Source of the DNA: Wurfbainia villosa
Lineage: Eukaryota > Streptophyta > Magnoliopsida > Zingiberales > Zingiberaceae
DNA length: 64,000 bases
Reading direction: 5' to 3'
Assembly (NCBI GenBank): GCA_025175895.1
Contig: CM046003.1
Coordinates: 43,083,335-43,147,334 of the forward strand
Shown here: positions 10,486 to 21,015 of the stretch, in pieces
Numbering within the stretch: position 1 is the stretch's first letter
How the letters are laid out: each line of letters opens with the position of its first letter
The notes under the pieces: model-generated
Told to the model about the DNA's origin: nothing
What the model saw: only the letters and a program-made list of their open reading frames with translations
Databases searched by the model: none
Translations under genes and position numbers: made by a program

Positions 10486-12210
10486 ATGGAAGTCCAAGAT
10501 CAATTAGGATGGGATATCAACACACCGGTCCCTTATTCATTCTATGGACGAGAAGGTTTCAATTCTTGGAAGGCGAGAATTGAAGAGTTTTTGATGATGA
10601 GAGACCTTGAGGAATGGTCTCTATTAATGGAAGGATTTGAGTATCCCAGAGGATCAAAAGGTGGCTTCCTCAAGAAAAAGAGATGGAGTGAAGATCAACT
10701 CCAAAGATTCGAGAAAAACAAGAAGGTAATCAAATTTATTTTTGATTTAATTCCAAATGAATTCTTGTGTAGCCTAGGTGAATGCATGGATGCTAAAGAG
10801 CTATGGAGCGATTTGGCAAAGCTCCATGAAAGCCCATTCATGGTCCAAGAGGAAGAGACCGAAGAGGCTAATGCATCATCCTCACAAGGAAGTGAGGACT
10901 TGGAGGTTGAGAGATCATCAACATCCAAAGAGGAAGAGGAAGTAGAATCGGAAGTTGATAGGGAGTCAATTTCCGGGTTGGTGGAGGAAGTGGAAGAAGC
11001 ATCCACTTCTAGAATTGAGGAGGAGAGGCCATCCTCAACACCGGAGCAATACCAAGAAGCTTCAACATCCGGTCAAGATGAAGAAGCCCAAAATTCAACT
11101 CTGGCACCTATCACGGATCTAGGTAACTCGAGCATTTCAAATAATGATAAAATTCATATTATCTGCTTTGAGTGTAGAGAGCAAGGACATTACAAGAGTA
11201 AGTGTCCTAAACGGGTCAAGAAGACTCCACCCGTGCCAAAAATCAAGGAAGTCGGTGCCCAAAGTCAAAGAAGCAAAGAGCACATCATTTGTTTCAAGTG
11301 CCATCAAAAGGGGCACTATAGGAGTCAATGCCCAAAGGGGGAAAAGAAGGGGCAAAATGGAGCTTCACATGTAGGGGGAGCTAAGGCTAACCCTAAGGTA
11401 CATTTTAGTAATGTTCTTTCTAATTCCTATAGTCAAAAGCATGCTAGGAATAATTTTAATAGTCTTGCTATTTATCATAAAGAGCATGCTAGAAGTAAGG
11501 AATTTTGCTTAGGAGCCAAGAGGGTAAACCTTTCAAGAAAGGAGAAATTTGGGACTAATGTCCCTAAAAATATCTTACCTAGAGAATCAATTAAGAAAAT
11601 AGGGGATCACCTAGGTCTTAAACCTAAATGGACTAGGCATATGCCTAGAAAGTCTCATGCCCATGATCAAAATCAAAATTCTAAACTCGGGCAATTAGAA
11701 TTAGAGAATCAAGTCTTGAGGTCAAGGCTTGAAAAACTTGAGAAGACCCTTAGGAACATACAAAATCAATTTCAAGGGTCTAATGGTCAAACTTCTAGGT
11801 CCAAAAGTCAAAGTCAACAAGTAAGACCTAAGAGTCAAAAGTCAACCAAGGGCAAGCAAGGTTTGGGTCACAAACCTAAGCCTAAGGTGGCTTATCATAG
11901 TGTTCCATTAGATTATGGAACACTAACTAAGTCTAGGAAGACCAAGGTCACTAGGGAAGTCATCCCTAGAGTTGACCAAAGGGTATGCCTAGTGGCTAGG
12001 GTTTCTAGGAAACCTAGGGTGGCCACTAAGAAGGTTGCAAGGGGAGTCACCCCTAGAGTCAACCTAGGTAAGACCCAAATGACCAAGGCTAACAAGCCTA
12101 GGAGGGTCATTAGGAAGGTATCTAGGGAAGTTATCCCTAAGGAATACCTAAGTAACCCTAGGAGTTCAAATCATTTTTGGGTTCCTAAGAGCGTGATTGA
12201 TTCACGCTAA
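10486..12210 (+). CDS. R7 Gag protein with two zinc knuckles (574 aa)
   Basis: An uninterrupted frame starting 60 bases after the PBS. Residues 1-120 resemble the N-terminal domain of Copia gag (FNSWKARIEEFL, then the LGECMDAKELW segment). About 118-215 is acidic and Ser-rich. Two CCHC knuckles follow: C227-C230-H235-C240 and C269-C272-H277-C282. A lysine/arginine-rich region comes next, then a predicted coiled coil near 402-430 (LELENQVLRSRLEKLEK). The C-terminus ends in IPKEYLSNP...FWVPKS, the motif that also ends the R1, R4 and R5 gag frames. In autonomous Copia elements protease would start about here; instead a stop follows. Expected role: RNA binding and virus-like particle formation in the cytoplasm. 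An intact gag without pol suggests the protein, or its RNA as cargo, has been kept. Confidence 0.9.
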   Translation: MEVQDQLGWDINTPVPYSFYGREGFNSWKARIEEFLMMRDLEEWSLLMEGFEYPRGSKGGFLKKKRWSEDQLQRFEKNKKVIKFIFDLIPNEFLCSLGECMDAKELWSDLAKLHESPFMVQEEETEEANASSSQGSEDLEVERSSTSKEEEEVESEVDRESISGLVEEVEEASTSRIEEERPSSTPEQYQEASTSGQDEEAQNSTLAPITDLGNSSISNNDKIHIICFECREQGHYKSKCPKRVKKTPPVPKIKEVGAQSQRSKEHIICFKCHQKGHYRSQCPKGEKKGQNGASHVGGAKANPKVHFSNVLSNSYSQKHARNNFNSLAIYHKEHARSKEFCLGAKRVNLSRKEKFGTNVPKNILPRESIKKIGDHLGLKPKWTRHMPRKSHAHDQNQNSKLGQLELENQVLRSRLEKLEKTLRNIQNQFQGSNGQTSRSKSQSQQVRPKSQKSTKGKQGLGHKPKPKVAYHSVPLDYGTLTKSRKTKVTREVIPRVDQRVCLVARVSRKPRVATKKVARGVTPRVNLGKTQMTKANKPRRVIRKVSREVIPKEYLSNPRSSNHFWVPKSVIDSR

Positions 12211-14102
12211 GATGGGTTAGGGTGTGTCAACCTTAATTGGATGGGTAGTTAACTCAACCATAACAAAAGTGACACTTTAGGTTATTTTCAAGGTTATGGT
12301 TATCTTGAAAATACATTTGAGTCTTTAATCCTAAAAGATTTTAGGATGTGCCAATATTAATTATGAAGTTTGATAAAATGATCATTTTGGCACAATTTAG
12401 GTTTAGAGGTTGGTGTGCCATTTTGGGTTTTTGGCACACTAGGGAGATTAGGTTAATATGGCAAAATATGTTTAAATCTCAACAAGTCTCAACAAATGGC
12501 AATTAATATTAAAATTTAGGTATTATTATACCTATATATTTTATATGCCATGATTTGTTTGCCATATGCCATGACATGACATCATGTTTACTTTTATCAT
12601 CTAAATGTCATGATCATGCTTAGGATTAAGTTTTAAAATGTCATGTGTTTTTAAATTTTATCATATGCCATGACATCATGATCATTGGCCATGATTTACT
12701 TTGCTATCATTATGCCATGATCATCTTCATGCATCTAAATTGATTAAAATTGATTTAAGGACTATGGCATGACTTGGAGTCCCATTTATAAGGGAATCAA
12801 GTAAAGTTGCCTTAGAAAAATGCATGAAACCCTAGTTTAGGGAGAACAAAACCCACATCTCACATCCAATTGACATGTATGTGTATTTATACACCCTAGA
12901 TACATGTGAGATGCTAGGATATGAGTTGAGTTCAAGGTGCATAGTTTTTGCATCTAGATGAACTAAAACTCATCTAATTTTATTGGTGGATCATTGGGAA
13001 AGCTTGTGTACAAGTCATGTACTTAGAGCCCAAGGAATATGATCCAAAATAAGGTTTTGAAATCATTTTAAAATCAATTTAGAAAACCTTGGTGAAGTCT
13101 ATCTTTTGATAGCAATCACCATTGATGAAGTTGATACAAAATAGGGCCAAAACATTGAAAATTTCAATGGTTTTGAGTTTTGTATCAAACTCACTATTTT
13201 ATGGGTAAAATATTTTTCAAACATTTTTCACCCATTGTTTCAGTCATAAATATTATACGTATCAAATTTAGTGATTTTTCGATATACGTATAATTAGTTA
13301 TGATTTTCTGAAATTGGATTCTGATAGTTGAATTTCGAAATTAAATGATCGATCTAGTGGCATCGATGAGAGTGGCAATGATCGATAATCGCCAAGTCGA
13401 TCGCCAGTCTGATTTCGGGTTAACAAAGTTTGTTTAGCCCATGTTCATTTATGGTAAAGGTTCCTAACCACTCCTAACCCTAGGATATGCTTTGGGAAGC
13501 ATTATGAAGGGTGAAAATCTATTGGATATGGATTAGGAGTTGTGTTAGGTCAAAGTATCAAATTTAGGGTGAGTAAAAGTTCTATGTTGAACTTAGAACC
13601 TTAATTTTGATGGTTTAGAGTTCCTATTGGCTTAGGGGCTTTCCAAGGACATTGTTGGTGCAATGGTCAAGGGGGAGCAAGCCTTTAGGGGGAGGTATCC
13701 ATCTTGGGATGATGGATGTTTTTTTTCTGGGGAGAATGTTATCAATTGAAAATTGATGGGTGTTTGATACCCAATTTGGAAATTGGGAGAGTGAGATAGG
13801 AGTGCCTCTCTTGAGTGATATGGGACTTATCACTAGGAAGATGGTAGGCATCCTAGGTATTTTTGATCAAGGGGGAGATTGTAAGATCTCATTGGGACAT
13901 GAGACATTGACCTCCTTGGAGAGAAAACCTTTTTGATGTTAGTCAAAAAGGGGGAGAATGTTTGGGGGAGAACATTTGATTTACTTTTTCACTTGAATGT
14001 TTGGGGGAGAACATTTGGTGAGTGTTTACCAATTTGGGATAATTGGTAAGGGATTTGAGTTAGTGTTCTAACTCATGATTTGATTGTTTTTTGTCAAACA
14101 TC
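12211..14102 (+). other. R7 non-coding 3' interior with repeated polypurine blocks
   Basis: No coding frame. The first half is AT-rich with many ATGCCATGATCATG-like words. The last 450 bp have at least six GGGGGAG blocks (near 13669, 13687, 13868, 13947, 13961, 14001) before the real PPT. Confidence 0.7.
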
Positions 14103-14116
14103 AAAAAGGGGGAGAT
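14103..14116 (+). other. R7 polypurine tract
   Basis: AAAAAGGGGGAGAT abuts the 3' LTR start TGTTGGTG at 14117. Confidence 0.85.
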
Positions 14117-15857
14117 TGTTGGTGCAATCGGCCCAGGTCACGATTGACCAGGACTCGAGTTTGACTCGAGTGATGTTTTGATGTTTGACAAAGTATGTTA
14201 GACATGGGATTGACATTGATGTTTGACATTAATGTCGGTTAATATGTTGGGGAGATTGTTTATACAATCGACCCAGGTTATAATTGACTTGATGGTTGAC
14301 CAGGGTTGACCATGTGATTATGGGAAAGTCCAAGCATGGGTCTTGGCAAGGGAAAGTCCAAGTCATGGGTACTTGGCATGGAAAGTCCAAGTGGGACACT
14401 TGGCAATTGGGAAAGTCCAAGTCTTGAGCACTTGGCATGAGAAGTCCAAGCATGGGTCTTGGCAAATGAGAAGTCCAAGCATGGGTCTTGGCAAATGGAA
14501 AGTCCAAGTCATGGGTACTTGGCATGGAAAGTCCAAGTGGGACACTTGGCAATTGGGAAAGTCCAAGTCTTGAGTACTTAGCATGAGAAGTCCAAGCATG
14601 GGTCTTGGCAAATGAGAAGTCCAAGCATGGGTCTTGGCAAATGGAAAGTCCAAGCATGGGTCTTGGCATGGAAAGTCAAACATGGGTTGGCAAGGGAAAG
14701 TCCAAGCTTGAGTCTTGGCATTTGAGAAGTCCAAGGGGATTGATATTGGCGGCGTAAAGTCCAAGCGGAGTCTTGGCGGCGTAAGTCCAATGTGCCTTGG
14801 CGGTGTAGACACCGTTAGCATGACATAGCCGATGGAAGCACCTGGAAGCTAGCGCGATGGATGAACAAGTCATGGATGACTTGGAGGGATCTGAGAGGCG
14901 TGAGGCTGATGGAGGTGGCTAGAAGGTTTAGGTCTAGGCTAAGGGTGGTCTAGCAAGTATGGGGGCACCATACTTGGGTTAAAACCTCATTCTTGAGGTT
15001 GGCAGTCGACTGGCATTATGGCCGGTTCGACTGCCGTGAGTCGACTTGAGTTCGACTGCCAGATTGGGGCTGAAAATACCGCAATGACCGCCATTGCTTA
15101 GCCGATCGGTAGCGGCGCACGATCGCTAAGGATGGCGATCGATCGCCACCGAGTGTCGAGCAGAACGCCCGTGAGCCGATCAGGCGAGATTACGCGCTGG
15201 CGCCGATCCAATGTTGGCAGTCGACTGCCAAGAGATCCGTTGGAGTTTTTCCAGCGTGGATCGAGCCGTTGTCTCACGACAACAGTGACATCAGTCGACT
15301 GGTGGCTTATGGCAGTCGACTGATAGGCGGAAATCCAGGTCGCGCGCAAGGATAAAAGGAGCTCGACGGGAAGGATTTTGGCATCGGTTTCTTGAGGCTT
15401 TTGGGGCGATTTGCTGCTGCAAATCAGGGTCTCCAAGTTGACATCAAGCAACCAAGCGATCAAGCATCCAAGAGCATTTGTAAAGTGTTTTCTTTACTTG
15501 TATTGCTTTGTATTTCATTATCTTAGCTTGTAGCTTTTGATTATTGTTGTAATCACTATTGTACGAGGTTTCTCCACCTCCGGATTGTTCCGAGAAGGAG
15601 TTATTTGATAGTGGTGTGTGATTGGCATCGCTAGGGCTCATTTGAGCCCGATCCGTGGAGTAGGAACCGGTTCGGTTCCGAACCACGTTATATCGTGTGT
15701 GTTGTGTTTGTGTTATTGTGTTTGTATTTCATTATTGTTATTATTTCTATTCCGCTGTGCACTAACACGAATTGTAGACACGAACGCAAACGATTTCCAT
15801 CACCGTACGATCTCAACGCTATTCACCCCCCCTCTAGCGGGCATTCAATTCCCAACA
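14117..15857 (+). repeat. R7 3' LTR (1741 bp)
   Basis: Near-identical to the 5' LTR except for patchy differences in 14990-15330, where CAGTCGACTG motifs stand at positions that read CGATCG or CAATGACCG in the 5' copy. The hairpin array is at 14326-14803. Confidence 0.92.
14326..14803 (+). repeat. Hairpin-repeat array in the R7 3' LTR
   Basis: Same unit order and number as 8941-9420. One unit has changed CACTTGG to TACTTAG, weakening its stem. Confidence 0.85.
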
Positions 15858-16309
15858 GACTGGTGTCGGGAAAACCCATCCGACACTTGGCCAAATGGCC
15901 AAATTTCACCTAAGAGCTACCCTTCCCCGGGTTACAATCGCTCACTCTCATCTCTCGGAGTCCCTCGCCTTCGAAGTTCTCTTCGTTCTCGGCCACGTCC
16001 CTCGGCAGCATCAGGCGCACGGCTCTGCAATGCTCCTTCGCGTCTCTTGCCTCAAAGTCTACTTCCTCCGGCTTCACTCCAAGCTTCTCGTCCGACGGTC
16101 CCTCGGATGCTCCAAGCGCACGGCTTCCGCAAAGCTATCCTTCACCGACTCAAGGCACGAGTCATGAGATGTGAAACTCGCCACGGCTCTATGTGCGAAT
16201 TACTAAGTCCTGCACGACTTCAACGCACATATCAAATCAACATATCAAACTAACTTAAACCCTTTGCCACACCATCAAAACCATATTACGGCAAGAGATT
16301 GCCCTAACA

Positions 16310-16323
16310 ATCTCCCCCTTTTT
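16310..16323 (-). other. R5 polypurine tract
   Basis: On the minus strand AAAAAGGGGGAGAT abuts the 3' LTR start at 16309. Four more GGGGGAG-type blocks lie upstream in the element, up to 16525. Confidence 0.85.
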
Positions 16324-17606
16324 GATGTGTGGCAATCCGTTTAAGTTAGGTAAAAACATTTGATATAAATTCTAAGGTAAGAAAGCATGTAAAGATAAAC
16401 ATGATATAGCAACATGCAACTCCCCCTTAATCCATGAAACTCTCTATGCAAATTTTCTCCCCCTATCATATATTTCTCCCCCTAAAATGATTAACTTAAA
16501 CATAAATTATTTCTCCCCCTTTGACACCATCAAAAAGATTAACACTAAGTTATAAACTCATGACATCAAGTATAATGGAGGAAAAATACCAAAAACATGA
16601 TTAAAATCTGAAATCAGAAAATTGCAGGCTGATTTTCAGGTGAGCAATGATCGCTAAAAGATGATGACAATGATCCGCAATAATTGATTCCGAAATTCTG
16701 ATTTTCTGGGCGATTTTCAGAAATGTATTAAAAATTCCAGAAAATTTTAAAAATCATGAAATTTGAGGAGCATATTTCTATTAAGTATATCTATCAAGGA
16801 AAAATAGTTTTTCATGAAAAATCATTATATTTTCCGAGATTTGCCAAAAATCCAAACACTTGAAAAACCACTAGTTTTTGAGCATGTTAGTATCCATTTT
16901 AACACCTGGTCTTGCTTTGAATTGTTCCAAAACATGAATACATAGATTTTTGATTAAGGAATTGTTTTGAAAACATATGAAATATCCAACCATGATCTTT
17001 GGGCAATATGTCTATGAATTAAACATAAGCTTTCCCCATGATTGGTCTATTATTGCTATGTTGATACTTTAAATGACCATCTAAATGCCATAGGCATTAG
17101 TGGACATTTGTATCATCCTAACATCTCACCCATGCTAAGTTTGCAATCAAGTTAGCCTATAGTGTGTGTGAGATGCATCCTAGGGGGTATTTGTATATAC
17201 TTAACCCTTGTATTCATGCAGTTCTATCATGGTTAAGTATCATCCTAACACTCTACATGATCACAAAGATATATATGAATTAATTTTACATTATGATCAT
17301 GAAATACATGTATTCATTAAATAATAGTCATGCATTAGGTATTATATGATGATAATAAACAAAGTATCACCTAAAGCATGATTCAAACCTATTTCTCATG
17401 ATAACGTGCCAAATTCCAAAAACATAAATCATGATTGCAAATATACATAGGAATTACATCAATCATCATGATTTAAGCATTATTACCTATTTATGGGCAC
17501 GTTATCATCACCCAACACTATCTAAAAAAAATGTTGTCCCGTCATCCTAAGTCAACCAAAATATGATATAGGTCAAGTTCATATGGTTGACTACCCTAGG
17601 GTTATC
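16324..17606 (-). other. R5 non-coding 3' interior
   Basis: AT-rich, no frame of note. It parallels the R4 tail at 37148-38200 (same TTGATACTTTAA, GGGAAAGCTTATG and CATCTCAC words). Confidence 0.7.
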
Positions 17607-19256
17607 CTAACCCTTAAGGATGGATTTTGGAACCCAAAATAAATTCTTTCCTATTGGGTTCACTAAATACTCCTTGGGGATCCACTTCCTAGCAATTACT
17701 TTCTTTTTATCTTGTCCCCTAGCTATAAGGCATTTGTAGGCCTTTTCATTTTTCTTTTCCTTGTAGCCTAGGCCTTTCTTATTGAAACTTGCCCTTTGGC
17801 TCCCTAAGATCATGTTCAAAGTGTTGGAGCCAATTGTGAATTTTTCTAGGGCTTTTGTTAAATAATCTACCTTTTCCCTTAAGGCCCTATTTTCATTTAT
17901 ACATGCATCACTAACATCTAATGGCACATAAAGGTCATGTGAGCATGCATCATTTAAGCATGCATTTTCTAGTTTATTTTCTAGGTCCTTAATTTGATCT
18001 AGCATGCTTTTGTTTTTCTTCTTAGCTCTAAATAAATCTCTAGTTAAGCTAGAAACCATGGAAACTATTTTCTTAGGAGTTAGATTTGTTACCATAGTTT
18101 CCATGTCCTCTTCTTCTTCGGATGAGGAGGATGTGGAGGCTCCCCCTTCACTTGAGCTTTCCCCACTTGAGCTTGATTCTTCATTTGAGGAGGAGGAGGA
18201 GCAATCCAAGTCATCAAAGGCCATCAAGGCCAAATTGGTGACAAAGGCATTCTCCTCATCCGATGATGAGGAGGAGGATGAGGATGGATCATCCCAAGTC
18301 CTTGCCTTGAGAGCCTTAGCCTTTCCCTTCTCCTTTGTCTTCTTCTCCTCTTCCTTCTTTTTCTTGCTCCCCTTTTTCTTCTTCTTTTCTTCTTTCTTCT
18401 TCCTCTCTTCCTTGCTCTTGTTTAAGAGAGGACAATTGTCCCTTATGTGCCCCTCTTCTTGGCAATTGTAGCATATGACCTTCCCCCTTGGTCTTCTATT
18501 CCTATCATTAGATTTATCAAATCTAAAATTCTTAAATGCACGTCTTACCCTCCTTACCATATAGGCTTCTTCGGTGCTATCCATGGAGGAGGAGGAAGAC
18601 GCTTCGTCATCGGAGGAGGAGGGGATTTCCATCTTCTTCTTCCCCTTGTTCGCCAACAATGCTACTCCCCTTGAAGGTTGTATTTTTGGCTCTTCTTGTA
18701 TTCCTTCAAGCCTAGTTTCGTGGAGCTCCATTGTTGAGAAAAATTCCTCCAAGGTACTTACTTCCAAGTTCTTGGAGATGTAGAACGAATCCACCATGGA
18801 GCTCCACTTTGAGGACCGGGGAAAGGCATCTATGGCCTTCATTACCATATCCCGGTTTGATAGCTTCTCACCTACACTTGTTAGTCCATTTAAAATTTCT
18901 TTGAATCTAGAATGCAAAGAAATTACCTTTTCTCCCTTTTCTAATTTGATGTTGGATAGTTGGGAGCGGAGGAGATCTCTCCTTGCTAGCTTTGCCTCGG
19001 ATGTGCCTTCATGAAGCTCAATTAGCTTCTCCCACATCTCCTTGGCGCTTAGGCATTCTCCTATTCGGTTGATTTCTTGTTGGGGGAGCACATTAAAGAG
19101 ATGATGCTTGGCTTTTGAATTTGCAAGGTGCTCTTCCCTTTGCCTTTTGGTCCACCTAGATTTCTCTATTGGCTTCCCCTCTTCATCCCTAGGCAAAACG
19201 AAACCGGATTCCATTGTAATCATAATGTCAAAATCCGTTTCGAAAAATACCTCCAT
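17607..19256 (-). CDS. R5 Gag protein, single zinc knuckle (549 aa)
   Basis: Open from the methionine in KKRMEVFFETDF. Homologous codons extend further upstream (IHPPKFEGEFTWW) to about 19320, so the true start is probably upstream and the open frame slightly longer. Order: UBN2-like Copia gag domain (about 1-200); Ser-rich linker; CCHC knuckle C262-C265-H270-C275 (CYNCQEEGHIRDNC); a lysine-rich block; a Ser/Glu-rich block; a coiled-coil segment (SMLDQIKDLENKLENAC); and the C-terminal IPKEYLVNPIGKNLFWVPKS motif. The stop falls where protease would begin in autonomous Copia elements. It probably forms particles that could package its own RNA; reverse transcription would need pol supplied in trans. 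Confidence 0.9.
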   Translation of the reverse strand: MEVFFETDFDIMITMESGFVLPRDEEGKPIEKSRWTKRQREEHLANSKAKHHLFNVLPQQEINRIGECLSAKEMWEKLIELHEGTSEAKLARRDLLRSQLSNIKLEKGEKVISLHSRFKEILNGLTSVGEKLSNRDMVMKAIDAFPRSSKWSSMVDSFYISKNLEVSTLEEFFSTMELHETRLEGIQEEPKIQPSRGVALLANKGKKKMEIPSSSDDEASSSSSMDSTEEAYMVRRVRRAFKNFRFDKSNDRNRRPRGKVICYNCQEEGHIRDNCPLLNKSKEERKKKEEKKKKKGSKKKKEEEKKTKEKGKAKALKARTWDDPSSSSSSSSDEENAFVTNLALMAFDDLDCSSSSSNEESSSSGESSSEGGASTSSSSEEEEDMETMVTNLTPKKIVSMVSSLTRDLFRAKKKNKSMLDQIKDLENKLENACLNDACSHDLYVPLDVSDACINENRALREKVDYLTKALEKFTIGSNTLNMILGSQRASFNKKGLGYKEKKNEKAYKCLIARGQDKKKVIARKWIPKEYLVNPIGKNLFWVPKSILKG

Positions 19257-19367
19257 TCGCTTCTTCCACCAAGTGAATTCTCCTTCAAACTTCGGAGGAT
19301 GGATGTTGGAGCCGACTATTTTGAAAGTTGCTTGTTGTGGCAGTTAGTCCTCGACAAGCTTTCCTCG

Positions 19368-19379
19368 GCTCTGATACCA
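19368..19379 (-). other. R5 primer-binding site (initiator Met tRNA)
   Basis: Minus strand TGGTATCAGAGC two bases after the LTR end at 19382. Confidence 0.92.
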
Positions 19380-19381
19380 CT

Positions 19382-20563
19382 TGTAGGGGATCGGTGCGCC
19401 GACTAGAGGGGGGTGAATAGCCCTTTTCGTTTGGATGTCGGTATTTGCTCGTCTACAAGACTAATTAGCGCAAGCGGAAGACTAATAAAGACAAGCAAAT
19501 AGAAATACGAGAAAACAAACGCTAACAAAGAATGTAACATGGTTCACGGCTACGCCGCTAATCCACGGTCTCCGATTCGTCCTCGGTGAATCACTCCGCT
19601 AAACCAATCCACTAAATGGTCTCTCCTTTGCACCAAGCTAGGTGGAGGTAACCTTTACAATCAAGATCACTCTTCTTACAAATAGAATGGAGTAAAAGCG
19701 AGTAAGAAGAGTTTTGAGCTTGTGGGGCACTAGGAAGATTACTTAGAGCATAAGCATTAGCCTCTCAAAGGCTTACACCCTCTCTTTTTATAGAGAGGGC
19801 TGATTTCTTCCCGTTTGCCGCCATCGATCCGCTCTGGCGATCCTACTACAACGGCCTCCGAACACGTCGGATCCTGACCGTTGTAGTCCAACGGAACTCT
19901 TGGCAGTCGACTGATGGACCTCATCAGTCGACTGCTGCCTCCGTAGTCGACTGCCCATTCGGCTACGAACGGTTCTGTGGGCGAAACCCTATTGATCACC
20001 GACGCCGCTTTAGTCGATCGATCGATCTGGCGATCGGCGCCCACGTATGGCAATGACCGCTGGCCATAATCCGGCAGATACCGGTCGAACTACACTGACT
20101 TAGCGCCGATCGCCATGACATGGCAATGACCGTGTCGAAAACCCATCCGACACTTGGCCAAATGGCCAAATTTCACCTAAGAGCTACCCTTCCCCGGGTT
20201 ACAATCACTCACTCTCATCTCTGAGTCCTCGCCCGGTTCTCTTCGTTCTCGCCACGCCTCGGCAAAGATCAGCGACGGCTGCAATGCTCCTTCGCGTCTC
20301 TTGCCTCGAAGTCTACTTCCTCCGGCTTCACTCCAAGCTTCTCGTCCGGCGGTCCCTCGGATGCTCCAAGCGCACGACTTCCGCAAAACTATCCTTCACC
20401 GACTCAAGGCACGAGTCATGAGATGTGAAACTCGCCACGACTCTATGTGCGAATTACTAAGTCCTGCACGACTTCAACGCACATATCAAATCAACATATC
20501 AAACTAACTTAAACCCTTTGCCACACCATCAAAACCATATTACGGCAAGAGATTGCCCTAACA
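19382..20563 (-). repeat. R5 5' LTR (1182 bp)
   Basis: Minus reading TGTTAGGGCAATCTC ... ACCGATCCCCTACA. A TATA box TATAAAAA is at 19792-19785 inside a CCCTCTCT...AGAGAGGG inverted repeat, with the CAGTCGACTG cluster immediately upstream (19900-20130). Confidence 0.92.
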
Positions 20564-21015
20564 GGAACCTCCGAGGCAAAGCTTGCAAGACGGGACCTTC
20601 TCCGATCGCAATTAAGCAACATCAAGCTAGAAAAAATAGAAAAGGTACTTTCCTTGCATTCTAGGTTTAAGGAAATAATCACCGGTTTAACAAGTGTAGG
20701 AGAGAAGCTTTCAAACTGGGACATGGTAATGAAGGCAATAGACGCATTCCCCTGATCATCCAAATGGAGTTCTATGGTGGATTTGTTCTACATCTCCAAG
20801 AATCTGGAGGTAAGTACTCTAGAAGAATTTTTCTCCACTATGGAATTGCATGAAACTAGGCTTGAAGGTATAGTAGAAGATCCAATCAAGCCATCAAGGG
20901 GATTAGCACTAGTAGCCGACAAAGGGAAGAAGAAGAAGAAGGAGACTCCACCTTCCTTATCGGATGAAGAATCCTCCTAATCAATGAATAGCAATGAGGA
21001 AGCATACATGGTAAA
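20564..21015 (+). pseudogene. R4 gag, segment 2 of 3
   Basis: Directly continues the codons lost at 6889: after the GGAAC target duplication it reads SEAKLARRDLL, then VSTLEEFFSTMELHETRLEG and a lysine-rich run. It has an in-frame TGA near 20753 and a TAA near 20979. It breaks off after A-Y-M-V at 21015, where R8 inserted; the next codons are at 36257. Confidence 0.85.

Larger units (their letters stand above)
8719..15857 (+). mobile_element. R7: gag-only Copia element with intact gag
   Basis: 5' LTR 8719-10412, PBS 10415-10426, gag 10486-12210, PPT 14103-14116, 3' LTR 14117-15857. The TSD GACTG is perfect (8714-8718 and 15858-15862) and cut a CAGTCGACTG motif of the R5 LTR. No pol-type frame exists in the 1.9 kb between gag and the 3' LTR. 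Total 7.1 kb. A non-autonomous TR-GAG-like element. Confidence 0.93.
6890..16309 (-). repeat. R5 3' LTR, interrupted by R6 and R7
   Basis: LTR pieces are about 6890-7472, 8571-8718 and 15863-16309 (15858-15862 is the R7 TSD copy). They match the intact 5' copy at 19382-20563 in order: TGTAGGGGATCGGTG at the left, GGTTCTGTGG resuming at 8571, and GTGTCGGGAAAACC resuming after R7. The pieces rich in CAGTCGACTG differ in several places from the 5' LTR (see findings). Confidence 0.85.
6890..20563 (-). mobile_element. R5: gag-only Copia element, carrying nested R6 and R7
   Basis: In minus orientation: 5' LTR 20563-19382, PBS 19379-19368, gag 19256-17607, PPT 16323-16310, 3' LTR 16309-6890 (itself interrupted). 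TSD GGCAC (6885-6889) versus GGAAC (20564-20568). The interior is only 3.07 kb and contains gag with no pol. It cut the gag of R4 between E-G and T-S codons. Confidence 0.9.

Noticed and set aside
15618..16253. 211-aa plus-strand frame
   Set aside because: It crosses the R7 LTR end, the TSD and the R5 LTR; a chance frame through two LTRs.
18004..18471. 155-aa plus-strand frame with a hydrophobic Phe/Ser-rich end
   Set aside because: Antisense shadow of the lysine- and glutamate-rich part of the R5 gag.
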